A DNA stretch of 64,000 nt from an uncultured Collinsella sp. Lineage in GTDB: Bacteria > Actinomycetota > Coriobacteriia > Coriobacteriales > Coriobacteriaceae. This document shows positions 8,387 to 17,835 of this stretch, piece by piece; the stretch's first letter is position 1, and each line of letters starts with the position of its first letter. The DNA lies in assembly GCA_902491395.1 (NCBI GenBank), contig CABUHO010000001.1, forward strand, positions 62,001 to 126,000, read 5' to 3'. Under the pieces are notes generated by a model, which saw only the letters and a list, made by a program, of their open reading frames with translations, was not told the origin of the DNA and did not search any database. Position numbers and translations under genes: made by a program.

Positions 8387-9763
8387 TTAGAGCGTGATGA
8401 TGTCCGAGATATTGAGGGCCCGAGCGTCAGCGGCGTCGTGCGTGGCAAGCAGGAGCGTGCGACCATTGAGGAGGTCGAGCACGACCTCGGCCGTCATATC
8501 GCGCGCAGCGGCATCCAGGCCGGTAAAGGGCTCGTCCAGAATCACCGCGCCGCCGGGGCACAGCAGGGCTCGAGCGATCTCGACGCGACGGCGCTGCCCG
8601 CCCGAAAGCTTGGCCACGTACGCATGCACGTCGATTCCCGGCACCAACCGGCGCAGCAAGGCCGCAGCGCTCGAAGCATCCACGCATGCATCGGCGCACA
8701 CCAGCACGTTATCCAGGGCCGAGGCGAACTCGACCAAGCGCACATCCTGAAACACCATGGAGCACGGCGCGCACTCTCCCGCCGCCAGCGCAAGCAACGT
8801 CGACTTGCCCACGCCCGAGGCGCCCATCACACAGATACGCCCACCCGCAGGCACGTTGAGCACCAGTCCGTCGAGCGCCGGAGCCCAGGGCGCGCGATCG
8901 CCCACGGCAAGCGCAAGCTCCGCAGCAGCGCCATCGCTCGCAGCCCCCGCACGCCCGCGAGCGCCGCGCCCATGCGCCCGCACGGCCGCGCGCCACGCCA
9001 CGGGTCCCGAAACCCGCAGCAGCCACACCAGCACGCGCTCGCACGCCCACGAGGCGGCAACGACCAACACGGTCCACGCCAGCAGGTCAGCCGTCTCGAT
9101 GAGCAGCTTCGCCTGATAGATGCGCTCGCCCACGGTGCCCGCCGCCATGCCGATCAGCTCCGCCGCCACGCCGGCCTTCCAGCTCATGCCAATCACGGCG
9201 CGGGCACATGAAAGCACAAACGGCAGGACTTCGCGCCAGGTGTGGGCGAAGAACAGTCGCCAGCCCCGCACGCCATGCAGGCGAAACATCTGCTCCAGCG
9301 GCTTATCCACTTGTGCCAAGCCCTCGACCAGCGAGAAATATACGCCCGGCAGCGCCATCAAAAAGACTGCCGCGATGCTCACGCGCGCCGACCCCAGCCA
9401 GATAAGCAACAGGACCACCACGCAGGCGACCGGCGTCGCCTTTACAAACGACAACGCCGGAGCCACCAGGTGCGCAAACGCACGCGAACGTGACGAAATC
9501 CCGGCAAGTACGCCACCACACACCGCGGCAAGCGCCAACCCGCCCAGTATCCGCGCGCCCGAGCCCGCCAAAATCGCCCAGGTACCGCCATCGCACACCA
9601 GGCGCAGCAGCGCCAAGGCAACAGCGCCCGGCCCCGGCAAGATCAGCGGCTGCGCCACCAGCGCCGCCACCAGCATCCACACGGCAAGCCAAAAGGCGGC
9701 GACGGCACCTGCTGCCGCCACCGCCTTCATACGCCCTGTCATTTGTCGAGCAAACGCACGCAC
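8387..9763 (-). CDS. ABC transporter permease-ATPase fusion (SsuC/SsuB-like)
   Basis: A 458-residue single chain. Residues 1-245 form a BPD_transp_1-type permease with about six membrane segments and an EAA-like region near SWKAGVAAELIGMAAG. After a short Ala/Arg-rich linker, about residues 290-458 form an ATPase: Walker A GASGVGKST, signature LSGGQRRRVEIARA, Walker B AVILDEP, H-loop LLLATHD. The ATPase half is short, having lost part of the segment between Walker A and the Q-loop. In the nitrate/sulfonate/taurine group these two parts are normally separate genes. It starts with GTG 3 nt after the lipoprotein's stop, so the two form one transporter. The substrate is not predictable. Confidence 0.85.
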   Translation of the reverse strand: MRAFARQMTGRMKAVAAAGAVAAFWLAVWMLVAALVAQPLILPGPGAVALALLRLVCDGGTWAILAGSGARILGGLALAAVCGGVLAGISSRSRAFAHLVAPALSFVKATPVACVVVLLLIWLGSARVSIAAVFLMALPGVYFSLVEGLAQVDKPLEQMFRLHGVRGWRLFFAHTWREVLPFVLSCARAVIGMSWKAGVAAELIGMAAGTVGERIYQAKLLIETADLLAWTVLVVAASWACERVLVWLLRVSGPVAWRAAVRAHGRGARGRAGAASDGAAAELALAVGDRAPWAPALDGLVLNVPAGGRICVMGASGVGKSTLLALAAGECAPCSMVFQDVRLVEFASALDNVLVCADACVDASSAAALLRRLVPGIDVHAYVAKLSGGQRRRVEIARALLCPGGAVILDEPFTGLDAAARDMTAEVVLDLLNGRTLLLATHDAADARALNISDIITL

Positions 9764-9766
9764 GGG

Positions 9767-10822
9767 CTACTCCATGTAGTAGAAATCGTCAGCCGGGAGC
9801 TTGCCGCCCACGGCGCTCGCGTCCGCATCGGCCAGCACCTGCAGGTACCCGCCGAGCGCCGCCTTCATATCCTTCCCCGTCTGGCACACGAGCATGCACC
9901 CGGGAATCGCCTTCTCGGCGATCTTGGCGTTGTCCACGATGCCGGCATCGACCACAGCCTGCGCCCAGTCTGCCGGCGCCGCATTGACAGCCTTAACGCT
10001 CGCCGCATGGCAGCTCAAGAACTCCGCCACGGCCTCGGGATGTTCCTCGGCAAACGCGCGGCGCACCACGGTCACACCCGTCAGCAAGCGCGAGCCCGTG
10101 TCACCCGCCAGCTCATCCCACACATCGGTCAGACTTACCGGCGCCGACAGCTTGCCCTCGCTCTTGGCGATGGCAGCGGTCTTGAACGGCTCGGGCAGCA
10201 CGCCCACGGCAGACGGGTCGGCAAGCAGGGCCGAAAGCACCTCGGTGGGCTCGCTCTTAAACTCAAGCGCCACCTGGCCGGTCAGGCCCGCGCGCTCCAG
10301 CAGGTAGTTCATGACGTACTCCGGCGTGGTGCCCTTGCCTGTCATGTAGACGGTATGGCCCGCCAGATCGCCAAACGAGGTCACACTCGCGTCGCCCGTC
10401 ACAACGTTCAGCACGCCCAGCGTGTTGATGTCGATGACCTGCACCGCACCCTCGGTCTTGTTGTAGAGCACGCTCGCCACGTTGGCGGGCACCAGGGCAA
10501 TGTCGATATCGCCCTGAATGACCTTGGGCACAATCTCGTCGGCGGCAGTGTTGATCGCAAAGTCGAACTTGTTGTCCGTCTCGCCATCGGCAGCCTGGTC
10601 CATAAACTGCACCAGGCCAATCGAGGTCGGCCCCTTGAGCGAGGCGACGTGCACCTCGACCAACTCTGCAGCAGCACCGGCGCCGTCCGTGGCAGCCGAG
10701 CCCGCGGCGGACCCGGCACCGGCAGTCCCGCCGCCACAGCCCGCGAGCGCAAGCGACAGAGCGCCCGCGGCGAGCGCCGAGGCAAACCCCCGGCGTGACA
10801 TCTCGAAATCAAACGCACGCAT
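9767..10822 (-). CDS. NMT1/TauA-like substrate-binding lipoprotein
   Basis: A 351-residue periplasmic-type binding protein. MSRRGFASALAAGALSLALAGC ends in a lipobox (LAGC) and contains a twin-arginine-like SRRGF, so it is probably a lipoprotein, perhaps Tat-exported. The mature part has GDIDIALVPANVASVLYN, typical of the NMT1/SsuA/TauA binding proteins. The ATG at 10822 lies 2 nt after the hydrogenase stop, with GAGGGGG upstream; an internal ATG at 10801 would also keep the signal. It feeds the fused permease-ATPase just downstream. Tight coupling to the hydrogenase operon suggests uptake of something used by the redox enzymes, but that is inference. Confidence 0.85.
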   Translation of the reverse strand: MRAFDFEMSRRGFASALAAGALSLALAGCGGGTAGAGSAAGSAATDGAGAAAELVEVHVASLKGPTSIGLVQFMDQAADGETDNKFDFAINTAADEIVPKVIQGDIDIALVPANVASVLYNKTEGAVQVIDINTLGVLNVVTGDASVTSFGDLAGHTVYMTGKGTTPEYVMNYLLERAGLTGQVALEFKSEPTEVLSALLADPSAVGVLPEPFKTAAIAKSEGKLSAPVSLTDVWDELAGDTGSRLLTGVTVVRRAFAEEHPEAVAEFLSCHAASVKAVNAAPADWAQAVVDAGIVDNAKIAEKAIPGCMLVCQTGKDMKAALGGYLQVLADADASAVGGKLPADDFYYME

Positions 10823-10824
10823 CG

Positions 10825-12636
10825 CTAGCACGCCCCCTCGTTGGGCATCGACCAGGCGTGATGGTCGGTATGCAGCAGCTCCTCGGCCAGCGGCGAAAGC
10901 GGCGCGCCCAAGAACTCGCGATAGCACGCCTGGACATCGGGATTCTCGTGCGAGAAGCGAATGTCCGCCTTCGCATCCAGGCCCCACAGCACTTGGCCGC
11001 GCTCAGCTGCCAGCTCGCAGCCGTCGTGGATGGGCTGACCGCCGCCGCCGACGCAGCCGCCCGGGCACGCCATGACCTCAACGAAGTCATAGCTCACGCG
11101 ACCGTCGCGAATCGCGTCGAGCAGACGGGCGGCGTTGCCCAGCCCGTGTGCCACGGCGACGCGCACCTTGGTGCCCTCGATATCGGCCACGGCTTCCTTC
11201 CAGCCGTCCAGACCGCGCACGTAGGTAAAGAAGTCAGCGTCGGGGTTCTTGCCCTTCACCAGGTAATATGCCGAGCGCACGGCGGCCTCCATCACGCCGC
11301 CCGTGGCGCCAAAGATCACACCCGCGCCCGTGCCGAAGCCCAGCGGCGTATCGAGCGGCTCCTCGGTAAGCGTGTCGACGCTCACGTGGCTCGCGCGGAT
11401 CATGCGCACCATCTCGCGCACCGTCAGCGCAACGTCCACGTCGGGCGCACCGCCCTCGCCCACCATGCTCGGCAGCGCACACTCGGCCTTCTTTGCCGTG
11501 CACGGCATCACGGACACCACGAACAGGCGCTCGGGCTCCACGCCCAGCACCTTGGCGTAGTACGTCTTGGCAATAGCGCCGAACATCTGCTGCGGCGACT
11601 TGGACGTGGACAGGCTGTCGACAAACTCCGGATAGCGCGCCTTCACAAAGCGCACCCAGCCCGGGCAGCAGCTCGTAAACATGGGCCAGCCGCGGCTGTC
11701 GCCCTCGCCCTTGGCGGCGGCACCCAGGCGCTCGAGCAGCTCGGAGCCCTCCTCCATAATGGTGAGGTCGGCCGAGAAGTCGGTGTCGAACACGTACTCA
11801 AAGCCCACGCGGCGCAGCGCGCAAGCCAGGCGCTCAACGGTAGCCTCCTCGCGCGGAATGCCGAGCTCCTCGCCCCAGGCGCTGCGCACGGCAGGCGCGA
11901 TCTGCACCAGCACGATCTTGTCGGGATCGGCGAGAGCATCGAACACGGTCTCAGTATCGTCACGCTCGCGCAGGGCGCCCGTCGGGCAATGCGTAATGCA
12001 CTGACCGCACGCGACGCAATCGGTCTTGCCGATCGGCGCACGCCCGCGGGTGCCCACGGCGGTATGCGTGGCGCGGTTGGTCAGGTCCCAAATTCCTAAG
12101 CCCTGCACGCTCTCGCACACCTTGATGCAGCGCATACATTTGATGCACTTGTCGTTATCGCGGATGATGGGGAAATCGAAGTCCCAGCCCTCGCGCGCCA
12201 GGTGCTGCTCGTACGGCAGATAGAAGATGCCCAGGTCGTTGGCGATAGTCTGCAGGTTGCAGTTACCGCTGCGCACGCAGCTCGTACAGCGCGAGTCGTG
12301 CTGGGACAGCAGCAGCTGCACGTTGGTGCGACGCGCCTCGCGGGCCTTGGGGCTGTTGGTGTGGACCACCATGCCGTCGAGCACGTAGTTGTTGCAGGCG
12401 GCAACCAGCTGGTCGCAGCCCTCAACCTCGACCACGCACACGCGGCAACCGCCGATCTCGTTTAGATCGCGCAGGTAGCACAGGGTGGGAATCTGGATGT
12501 CGACGGACTTGGCCGCATCCAGGATCGTGGTGTGCTCGGGCACCACGACCTCGCAATTATCGATAGTGAGCTTGACCATGTTGAGTGCTCCGCTTTCGGT
12601 GTTGTCGCTGACAGTGGGGTTGTTGAGCTCTACCAT
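10825..12636 (-). CDS. hydA: [FeFe] hydrogenase catalytic subunit
   Basis: A 603-residue group A-type [FeFe] hydrogenase (2 H+ + 2 e- to H2). N-terminal plant-type [2Fe-2S] domain with Cys at 53, 64, 67 and 81. His-Cys [4Fe-4S] in HDSRCTSCVRSGNC (113-126). Two [4Fe-4S] ferredoxin sites, CIKCMRCIKVC (164-174) and CVACGQCITHC (207-217). H-cluster motifs TSCCPGW (321-327), MPCTAKKAE (377-385) and MACPGGCVGGGGQP (522-535) are intact, so it should be active if HydEFG maturases, absent here, exist elsewhere. It overlaps the upstream flavoprotein by 7 nt, implying a complex drawing electrons from NAD(P)H. The ATG at 12636 follows GGAGG. Confidence 0.95.
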   Translation of the reverse strand: MVELNNPTVSDNTESGALNMVKLTIDNCEVVVPEHTTILDAAKSVDIQIPTLCYLRDLNEIGGCRVCVVEVEGCDQLVAACNNYVLDGMVVHTNSPKAREARRTNVQLLLSQHDSRCTSCVRSGNCNLQTIANDLGIFYLPYEQHLAREGWDFDFPIIRDNDKCIKCMRCIKVCESVQGLGIWDLTNRATHTAVGTRGRAPIGKTDCVACGQCITHCPTGALRERDDTETVFDALADPDKIVLVQIAPAVRSAWGEELGIPREEATVERLACALRRVGFEYVFDTDFSADLTIMEEGSELLERLGAAAKGEGDSRGWPMFTSCCPGWVRFVKARYPEFVDSLSTSKSPQQMFGAIAKTYYAKVLGVEPERLFVVSVMPCTAKKAECALPSMVGEGGAPDVDVALTVREMVRMIRASHVSVDTLTEEPLDTPLGFGTGAGVIFGATGGVMEAAVRSAYYLVKGKNPDADFFTYVRGLDGWKEAVADIEGTKVRVAVAHGLGNAARLLDAIRDGRVSYDFVEVMACPGGCVGGGGQPIHDGCELAAERGQVLWGLDAKADIRFSHENPDVQACYREFLGAPLSPLAEELLHTDHHAWSMPNEGAC

Positions 12637-14462
12637 TCCAGGTTCCTCCCTCCGCGGAACGCGCCAAAGCCAAAGTGGTCGCAACGCAGGCAGCGGCTTG
12701 CCTCCTGGCGTGCCTCCTGCTCGTTAAGGCCCTGCTCGACCAGATTCCAATCATGGATGCGCTCGCCGGCCTCGCGCTCGCCCAGCTCGCAGCGGCCGCA
12801 CTCATGCTTGCCCTTAAACTGCACGGTCGGCAGCTCAACGTCGAGCTTGATCTTGTGGTCAAAGCCCAGGTAGCGGTCGATATTTGCCGAAGCAACGCGG
12901 CCGGCGTTGATGGCCCGGATGACGGTGGCGGGACCGGTCTGGCAGTCGCCGCCGCTAAAGAGACCATCGAAGTTAGGCACGGCGCCATCCGAATCGGTGA
13001 CCACGCAGCCCCACTTGCAGGCGATGCCCATGTCCTCAAACGGCTTGGAATCGATGTCCTGGCCGATGGCCACAAACACGCGCTCGCAGGGAATGACGCG
13101 CTCGGGAGTGGCGGCGGCACGCGGGGCCGGACGCCCACGACGGGGCTCACCGATAATCTGCGGCTGCACGCGCAGGCCACTCACGCGACCTTCCTCGCCC
13201 GTCTCGATAGCGAGCGGTGCGGTGAGCTCCAGAACCTCGCAGCCCTCGGCCTGGGCGCCGGCGATCTCGGCATCCTGGGCCGTCATGTCGCAGATGCGAC
13301 GGCGGTAGACGATGCTCACCTTTTCGGCACCGCAACGCACGGCAGAGCGTGCCACGTCCATGGCCACGTTGCCGCCGCCGATGACGCACACGCGCTGGCC
13401 GCTCAGGTCGGGCAGCTCGTCGTCGCCAATGGCACGCAGCATCTTGACGGCCGATTCCACGCCGGGCGCCTCTTCGCCCGGAAGACCGAGCTTCTTATCG
13501 CTGTGGGCGCCAATGGCCAGGTAGACGGCATCGAACTCGTCGCGCAGGCGGGCAAGTTCCTCGCCGTTGACGGAGTGGTCGAGTTCCACGTCGATGCCGG
13601 CGCTCAAGATCCAGTCGATCTCTGCCTGCAGGCGCTCGCGCGGCAGGCGGTAGCTGGGAATGCCGTAGCGCAGCATGCCGCCCAGGTGGTGGCGCTGCTC
13701 AAAGATGGTCACCTTATGGCCCATCACGGCCAGGTAGTAGGCGCAGGAAAGGCCGGCCGGGCCGCCGCCAATCACGGCGATGCGCTTGCCGGTGTTGTCG
13801 GCCACGCTGGGCTTGTAATCGTTGAGGTCACTGTGCTCAACGGCAAAACGCTTGAGGGCGAGGATGTTCATGGGATCGTCGACCATGCCGCGACGGCAGT
13901 GCATCTCGCAGGGATGCTCGCACACCAGGCCGCAAACGAGCGGCAGCGGGTTATTCTTGCGGATAACCTTGACGGCATCAGCATAGCGGCCGGCCTCGAC
14001 CAGCGAAATGTAACCGGGAATGTCGACGTGCGCCGGGCAGCCCGAGACGCACGGGACGCGGGCCTCGCGGTCAAAGCCACAGGAGTGCTCGCGGATGTGG
14101 TGCTCAAAATCGTCGCGAAAACCGCGGATAGCCGTAAGCGCCATGGCACCGGCCTCGTAACCGATGGCGCAGTCGCTCGAAAGATAGATGGTGCGGGCCG
14201 TGCGCTCAATCAAGTTGAGCGTGGACTCGTCGGCGCGGCCCTCGAGCACATCGGCGAGCAGATCGCTCAGCGCGCTCAGGCCCACACGGCAGGGCGTGCA
14301 CTTGCCGCAGCTCTGGGTGGAGCACAGGTTGACGAGCGCCGCCGTAAACTCAACGGGGCACGGGGCGAGCGAACTCACCGCCAGACGGCGTCCAAGCGCA
14401 TCGTGCAGGTCGTCCATGACGGCCTGAGCGTGGCTGCGTTCCATTACGTGCAGTCGAGCCAT
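12630..14462 (-). CDS. NuoF-type Fe-S segment fused to GltD-like NAD(P)/FAD oxidoreductase
   Basis: A 610-residue protein. Residues 50-59 carry the NuoF C-terminal cluster motif SCGKCTPCR with a later Cys in SSDCAIGYEAG; the FMN/NADH part of NuoF is absent. From about residue 120 it is a glutamate-synthase-beta-like flavoprotein: Cys-rich N-domain (CVSGCPAHVDIPGY, CGLVCEHPCEMHC), FAD site GGGPAGLSCAYYLA, NAD(P) site IGGGNVAMDVARSA, and the GGDCQTGPATVIRAI FAD closing motif. It probably passes electrons from NAD(P)H to the hydrogenase translated right after it, possibly with ferredoxin in a bifurcating way. The start ATG 14462 has AGGGGAT upstream. Confidence 0.88.
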   Translation of the reverse strand: MARLHVMERSHAQAVMDDLHDALGRRLAVSSLAPCPVEFTAALVNLCSTQSCGKCTPCRVGLSALSDLLADVLEGRADESTLNLIERTARTIYLSSDCAIGYEAGAMALTAIRGFRDDFEHHIREHSCGFDREARVPCVSGCPAHVDIPGYISLVEAGRYADAVKVIRKNNPLPLVCGLVCEHPCEMHCRRGMVDDPMNILALKRFAVEHSDLNDYKPSVADNTGKRIAVIGGGPAGLSCAYYLAVMGHKVTIFEQRHHLGGMLRYGIPSYRLPRERLQAEIDWILSAGIDVELDHSVNGEELARLRDEFDAVYLAIGAHSDKKLGLPGEEAPGVESAVKMLRAIGDDELPDLSGQRVCVIGGGNVAMDVARSAVRCGAEKVSIVYRRRICDMTAQDAEIAGAQAEGCEVLELTAPLAIETGEEGRVSGLRVQPQIIGEPRRGRPAPRAAATPERVIPCERVFVAIGQDIDSKPFEDMGIACKWGCVVTDSDGAVPNFDGLFSGGDCQTGPATVIRAINAGRVASANIDRYLGFDHKIKLDVELPTVQFKGKHECGRCELGEREAGERIHDWNLVEQGLNEQEARQEASRCLRCDHFGFGAFRGGRNLEW

Positions 14463-14733
14463 AAGATCCCCTCTCACATGGCAGCCCGGAGGCGAGGCCG
14501 GGCGAAGTTGCTACACGCACAACACTGACCTAAAAAGTTATTAGGTCTCCACGCAGTTCGGCAGGCGGTATGAAAAGTCACCCTCGGCGGTGAAATAGAA
14601 CATTACCGCAGATAAATGCCATATTTGATAAAACGCGTTACCAAATGACAATGCCCCGCCCACGCAATCACGTGGACGGGGCATTGCTCTAGGTATGCGG
14701 CCAGCGGCTCTTTTGCGTCAGCGTCTTCCGCCT
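14463..14733. other. Intergenic gap upstream of the hydrogenase operon
   Basis: About 270 nt. The side near 14462 should hold the hydrogenase operon promoter, and the side near 14734 holds a hairpin after the GH4 gene. No ORF with coding character and no recognisable riboswitch was seen. Confidence 0.45.
14649..14686 (-). terminator. Hairpin after the PTS/GH4 operon, probable terminator
   Basis: A 16-bp stem with one wobble pair (CAATGCCCCGCCCACG against CGTGGACGGGGCATTG) around a 6-nt loop, 48 nt beyond the GH4 stop. The T run after it on the minus strand is weak, so termination is likely but not certain. Confidence 0.55.
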
Positions 14734-16116
14734 TTACTTAAGCTCGGGCCAGTAACCCTTGTTGGCCTCGATCATGTCGTCGAGAACCTCCTTGGCGACC
14801 TTCATCGACGGCACGGTCTTGTTGAGCGTAAAGGCCTTGAGCGCCTTCTCGTACGAACCCTCGATCGTAGCCTCGACCACGAGCTTCTCGGAGTTCAGCT
14901 GCTGCATCATGAGGCCCTGCTGGAACAGAGGAATGTTGTCGCGGCTGATGACCTCGGGGCCGTTCTTGCCAATGTAGGCAGGCAGCTCGACCATAGCGTC
15001 GTAGGGCATGTTGGGGATAGCGCCCTTGTTCTCGCAAATGACCAGGAAGCGCTGCTTGGTGTCGTTCTTCAGAGCGATAGCCAGGTCGGCAATCCAGTCG
15101 CCGTGGCTGCCCGCATAGAACGTGCTCTCGTCGATCTCGCCCGTCTTCTCGTAGTGGTCGATGCCGTCGAAGAGGTTCTTCTCACGCGTCTCCTCAACCT
15201 CGTTAGCACGGGTGCGCTCGGGGTTGGAATGCTCGACGAACTCCTTCTGCTGCAGGTAGTAGTTCAGATACGTGTTGGGCAGGTACTCCGGGAAGCACTC
15301 CATGATCTCGTACTCGCCCTTCCAGACGTAGTACCAGCTGCCCTTGGTGTGGCGGTTCTGCTCGGGGTGCTCGTCGGTGGCCTCCTCGGGCTTCTTTGCC
15401 ATGAGCGAGCCCATGCCCTTGAGGTAGGAGTCGGGCAGCAGAATCTCATGCTCCTTGATGTACTCGCGCAGCTGCGGCAGAACCTCCTCGCCCTTGTGGC
15501 GGATCGAGGTGAACCAACCAAAGTGGTTGAGACCAAAGTAATCGTACTCGACATCCTTCTTGTCGATATCGAGCGCGGCGCAAACCACGTCGATGATCGC
15601 GATCGGCATGTCGCAGATGTTGATGATGCGAGCATTGGGACGCAGCACACGGCAGCCCTCGGAGACGATGGCGGCAGGGTTGGAGTAGTTGAGAATCCAG
15701 TAGTCCTTCTTGGCGTACTTCTCAACGTCATCGATCAGCTCGACCATGGGGAAGATGGTGCGCATGCCGTAGGCAAGGCCGCCGCAACCGCAAGTCTCCT
15801 GACCCACGCAGCCGTGACGAAGCGGAATCTTCTCGTCCTGCTCGCGCATGGCGTAGCCGCCCACGCGCATCTGGGCAAACACGAAGCTGGCATCCGTAAA
15901 GGCAGTCTCCTTGTCGGTGGTCACCGTGAGCTTGATGTCCAGGCCGAGGTCCTCGTGCAAAATCCAGTCCACGAGCACGCCGATCTTGCGCTGACGCTCC
16001 TCGTTGATGTCGTACAGACGAATCTCGTCAACGTCGAGCTCGTCCTTGCGCAGAGCGATGGACTTGACGATGCCGGGGGTAAAGGTGGATCCGCCACCAC
16101 ACAGAGTAATGATCAT
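14734..16116 (-). CDS. GH4 6-phospho-alpha-glucosidase (maltose-6'-phosphate type)
   Basis: A 460-residue glycosidase of family GH4, which uses NAD+ and a divalent metal to cleave 6-phospho-glycosides in the cytoplasm. The N-terminal GGGSTFTPG is the Rossmann dinucleotide loop. GQETCGCGGLAYGMR (about 107-121) contains the CxxG-type metal site; its GQETCG form is that of the 6-phospho-alpha-glucosidases (GlvA/MalH) rather than the beta-specific or galactosidase branches. LNYSNPA and GLNHFGW are further family motifs. It is the last gene of the PTS operon, 3 nt after the IICB gene, so it should hydrolyse the imported phospho-disaccharide (maltose or a related alpha-glucoside). Confidence 0.92.
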   Translation of the reverse strand: MIITLCGGGSTFTPGIVKSIALRKDELDVDEIRLYDINEERQRKIGVLVDWILHEDLGLDIKLTVTTDKETAFTDASFVFAQMRVGGYAMREQDEKIPLRHGCVGQETCGCGGLAYGMRTIFPMVELIDDVEKYAKKDYWILNYSNPAAIVSEGCRVLRPNARIINICDMPIAIIDVVCAALDIDKKDVEYDYFGLNHFGWFTSIRHKGEEVLPQLREYIKEHEILLPDSYLKGMGSLMAKKPEEATDEHPEQNRHTKGSWYYVWKGEYEIMECFPEYLPNTYLNYYLQQKEFVEHSNPERTRANEVEETREKNLFDGIDHYEKTGEIDESTFYAGSHGDWIADLAIALKNDTKQRFLVICENKGAIPNMPYDAMVELPAYIGKNGPEVISRDNIPLFQQGLMMQQLNSEKLVVEATIEGSYEKALKAFTLNKTVPSMKVAKEVLDDMIEANKGYWPELK

Positions 16117-16119
16117 TGT

Positions 16120-17736
16120 TTACTGCTCCTTCTCAATTGCGTTTTCGACCTTGTCGCGCATCTCGGCGACCTTCATACCAAAGATGATTTGGATATTATT
16201 GCCGTTGCGGTTGATGCCGCTGTTGGGCACGTGGTTGATGAGGTTCTCATCGATGAGGTCCGGGTTCTTAACGTTCACGCGAAGACGCGTAAAGCAGTTC
16301 TCGAGCTCCTCGATGTTGTCCTTGCCGCCAAGACCTGCGACCAGGTCGGCAATACCTGCATCGACGCCCTCTGCGGGAGCTGCGGCAACAGCGCCCTGCT
16401 TCACCGCGACAGACGCGGCGGCCTCGCCCTCGGCAACGGACTCGGCGAGCTCGGACTCCTCCTCGCGACCAGGCGTGTGGAGGTTGAGCTTCTTAATAAG
16501 GAAGGTGAAGAGGAAGAAGTACAGAGCGGCGTTGACGACTCCAAGCACCAGCATAACCGGCCAGTTGGTCTTATCGACACCGAGGACCAGGTTGGAAACC
16601 ACGATGTTGATGATGCCGCCTGCAGTCGAAGCGGGCACGGAGAGGACCTTGAGCAGGACCAGGAAGATACCGGAAAGAATCGAGTGAACGACAAAGAGCA
16701 CGGGAGCTGCAAAGACAAAGAGGAAGTCCATGGGCTCGGTGACACAGGAGAGCACGGCGGTGATGATCAGCGGGATGATAACGGCCTTGGTCTTATCCTT
16801 GTTCCCCTTGTAAGCGGTGAAGATAAAGGCGAGACCGATACCGATGTAGGGCCACAGGTTGTTGAAGGTGTAGCTGTTGAAGTAGGTGCTATCGGAGAAG
16901 GGCTGGCCCGTCATTGCCATCTCGGCGACACGGATGGGATAGGCGCCGGCGATAACCTGATCGCCCAGCGTCAGGGTGCCGCCCACATCGGAGAACTGGA
17001 ACGGGGTGTGGATGAGGTGGTGCAGACCGGTGGGAACGAGCAGCTTGTTGAGCATGCCGTAGATGAACAGACCGATGTTGCCCGACTCCTTAATGATGCC
17101 GGCAACGGAGGAGATGGCACCCTGAACCGGAGGCCAAACGATGCAGAAGCCAGCGCCCATGATCCAGGAAATGATGATCATGATCAGGAACGGGAAGCGA
17201 ACGCCCGAGAACATCGAAAGAGCAATGGGGAACTGCTTGTTCGAGTACTTGTTGAACACGGCACCGGTGATGCAACCAAGAATGATGCCGCCAAACACAC
17301 CGGTATCGAGCACCTGAATGCCCATAACGGTGCTCTGGCCGGTTCCGGTAAGGCCGAGCATGCCGCTCGCTTCGGCAAGAGAGCCTGTGGCGTTGAGCAC
17401 GATGTTATTGGCCTGAAGGAACAGGAAGAACGACATCAGGGCGATCAGCGAAGCATGGCCCTTGTTCTTCTTTGCCATGGCGCCGGCGATGCCCACGCAG
17501 AACAGAATCGAGAGGTTGTTGATGATAAACATCAGCGACTGATAGACAACGGCGCCCACAAGCTGGAACGGACCGGAGCCCAGCACGGGAATCATGGCGC
17601 AGATGGTCTTGTTGGTTAGAATGATGCCCACGATGAGCAGAATGCCGGCAACCGAGAGATACATCATCGGCTGGACGATTGACTTCGCGAACACCTCCAA
17701 CGGCGCTTTGAAATTGAACTTCTTTTTTGCGGTCAT
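16120..17736 (-). CDS. PTS alpha-glucoside/maltose-type EIICB
   Basis: A 538-residue sugar permease. Residues about 10-430 are the EIIC channel of the glucose superfamily with about ten membrane segments. After a Glu/Ala-rich linker, about 455-538 is EIIB with the phospho-cysteine in NCFTRLRVNV. It lacks EIIA, which is encoded two genes upstream (18709-19221). I start it at the ATG at 17736 after AAGGGGAG. The partner GH4 enzyme points to maltose, maltitol or another alpha-glucoside as substrate; this comes from context and not from channel residues. Confidence 0.9.
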   Translation of the reverse strand: MTAKKKFNFKAPLEVFAKSIVQPMMYLSVAGILLIVGIILTNKTICAMIPVLGSGPFQLVGAVVYQSLMFIINNLSILFCVGIAGAMAKKNKGHASLIALMSFFLFLQANNIVLNATGSLAEASGMLGLTGTGQSTVMGIQVLDTGVFGGIILGCITGAVFNKYSNKQFPIALSMFSGVRFPFLIMIIISWIMGAGFCIVWPPVQGAISSVAGIIKESGNIGLFIYGMLNKLLVPTGLHHLIHTPFQFSDVGGTLTLGDQVIAGAYPIRVAEMAMTGQPFSDSTYFNSYTFNNLWPYIGIGLAFIFTAYKGNKDKTKAVIIPLIITAVLSCVTEPMDFLFVFAAPVLFVVHSILSGIFLVLLKVLSVPASTAGGIINIVVSNLVLGVDKTNWPVMLVLGVVNAALYFFLFTFLIKKLNLHTPGREEESELAESVAEGEAAASVAVKQGAVAAAPAEGVDAGIADLVAGLGGKDNIEELENCFTRLRVNVKNPDLIDENLINHVPNSGINRNGNNIQIIFGMKVAEMRDKVENAIEKEQ

Positions 17737-17835
17737 AGCGGTACTCCCCTTCCTTTTCCGCAAATTAAGACAGATGTGCCCTGGACAAGACCGTGAGCCT
17801 TGCCTTATATCAATCGATGTATGGGCACGTTATGC

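Noticed and set aside
14695..17619. 974-residue plus-strand open frame opposite the PTS genes
   Set aside because: It is the antisense shadow of the GH4 and EIICB genes, caused by codon bias in GC-rich DNA.
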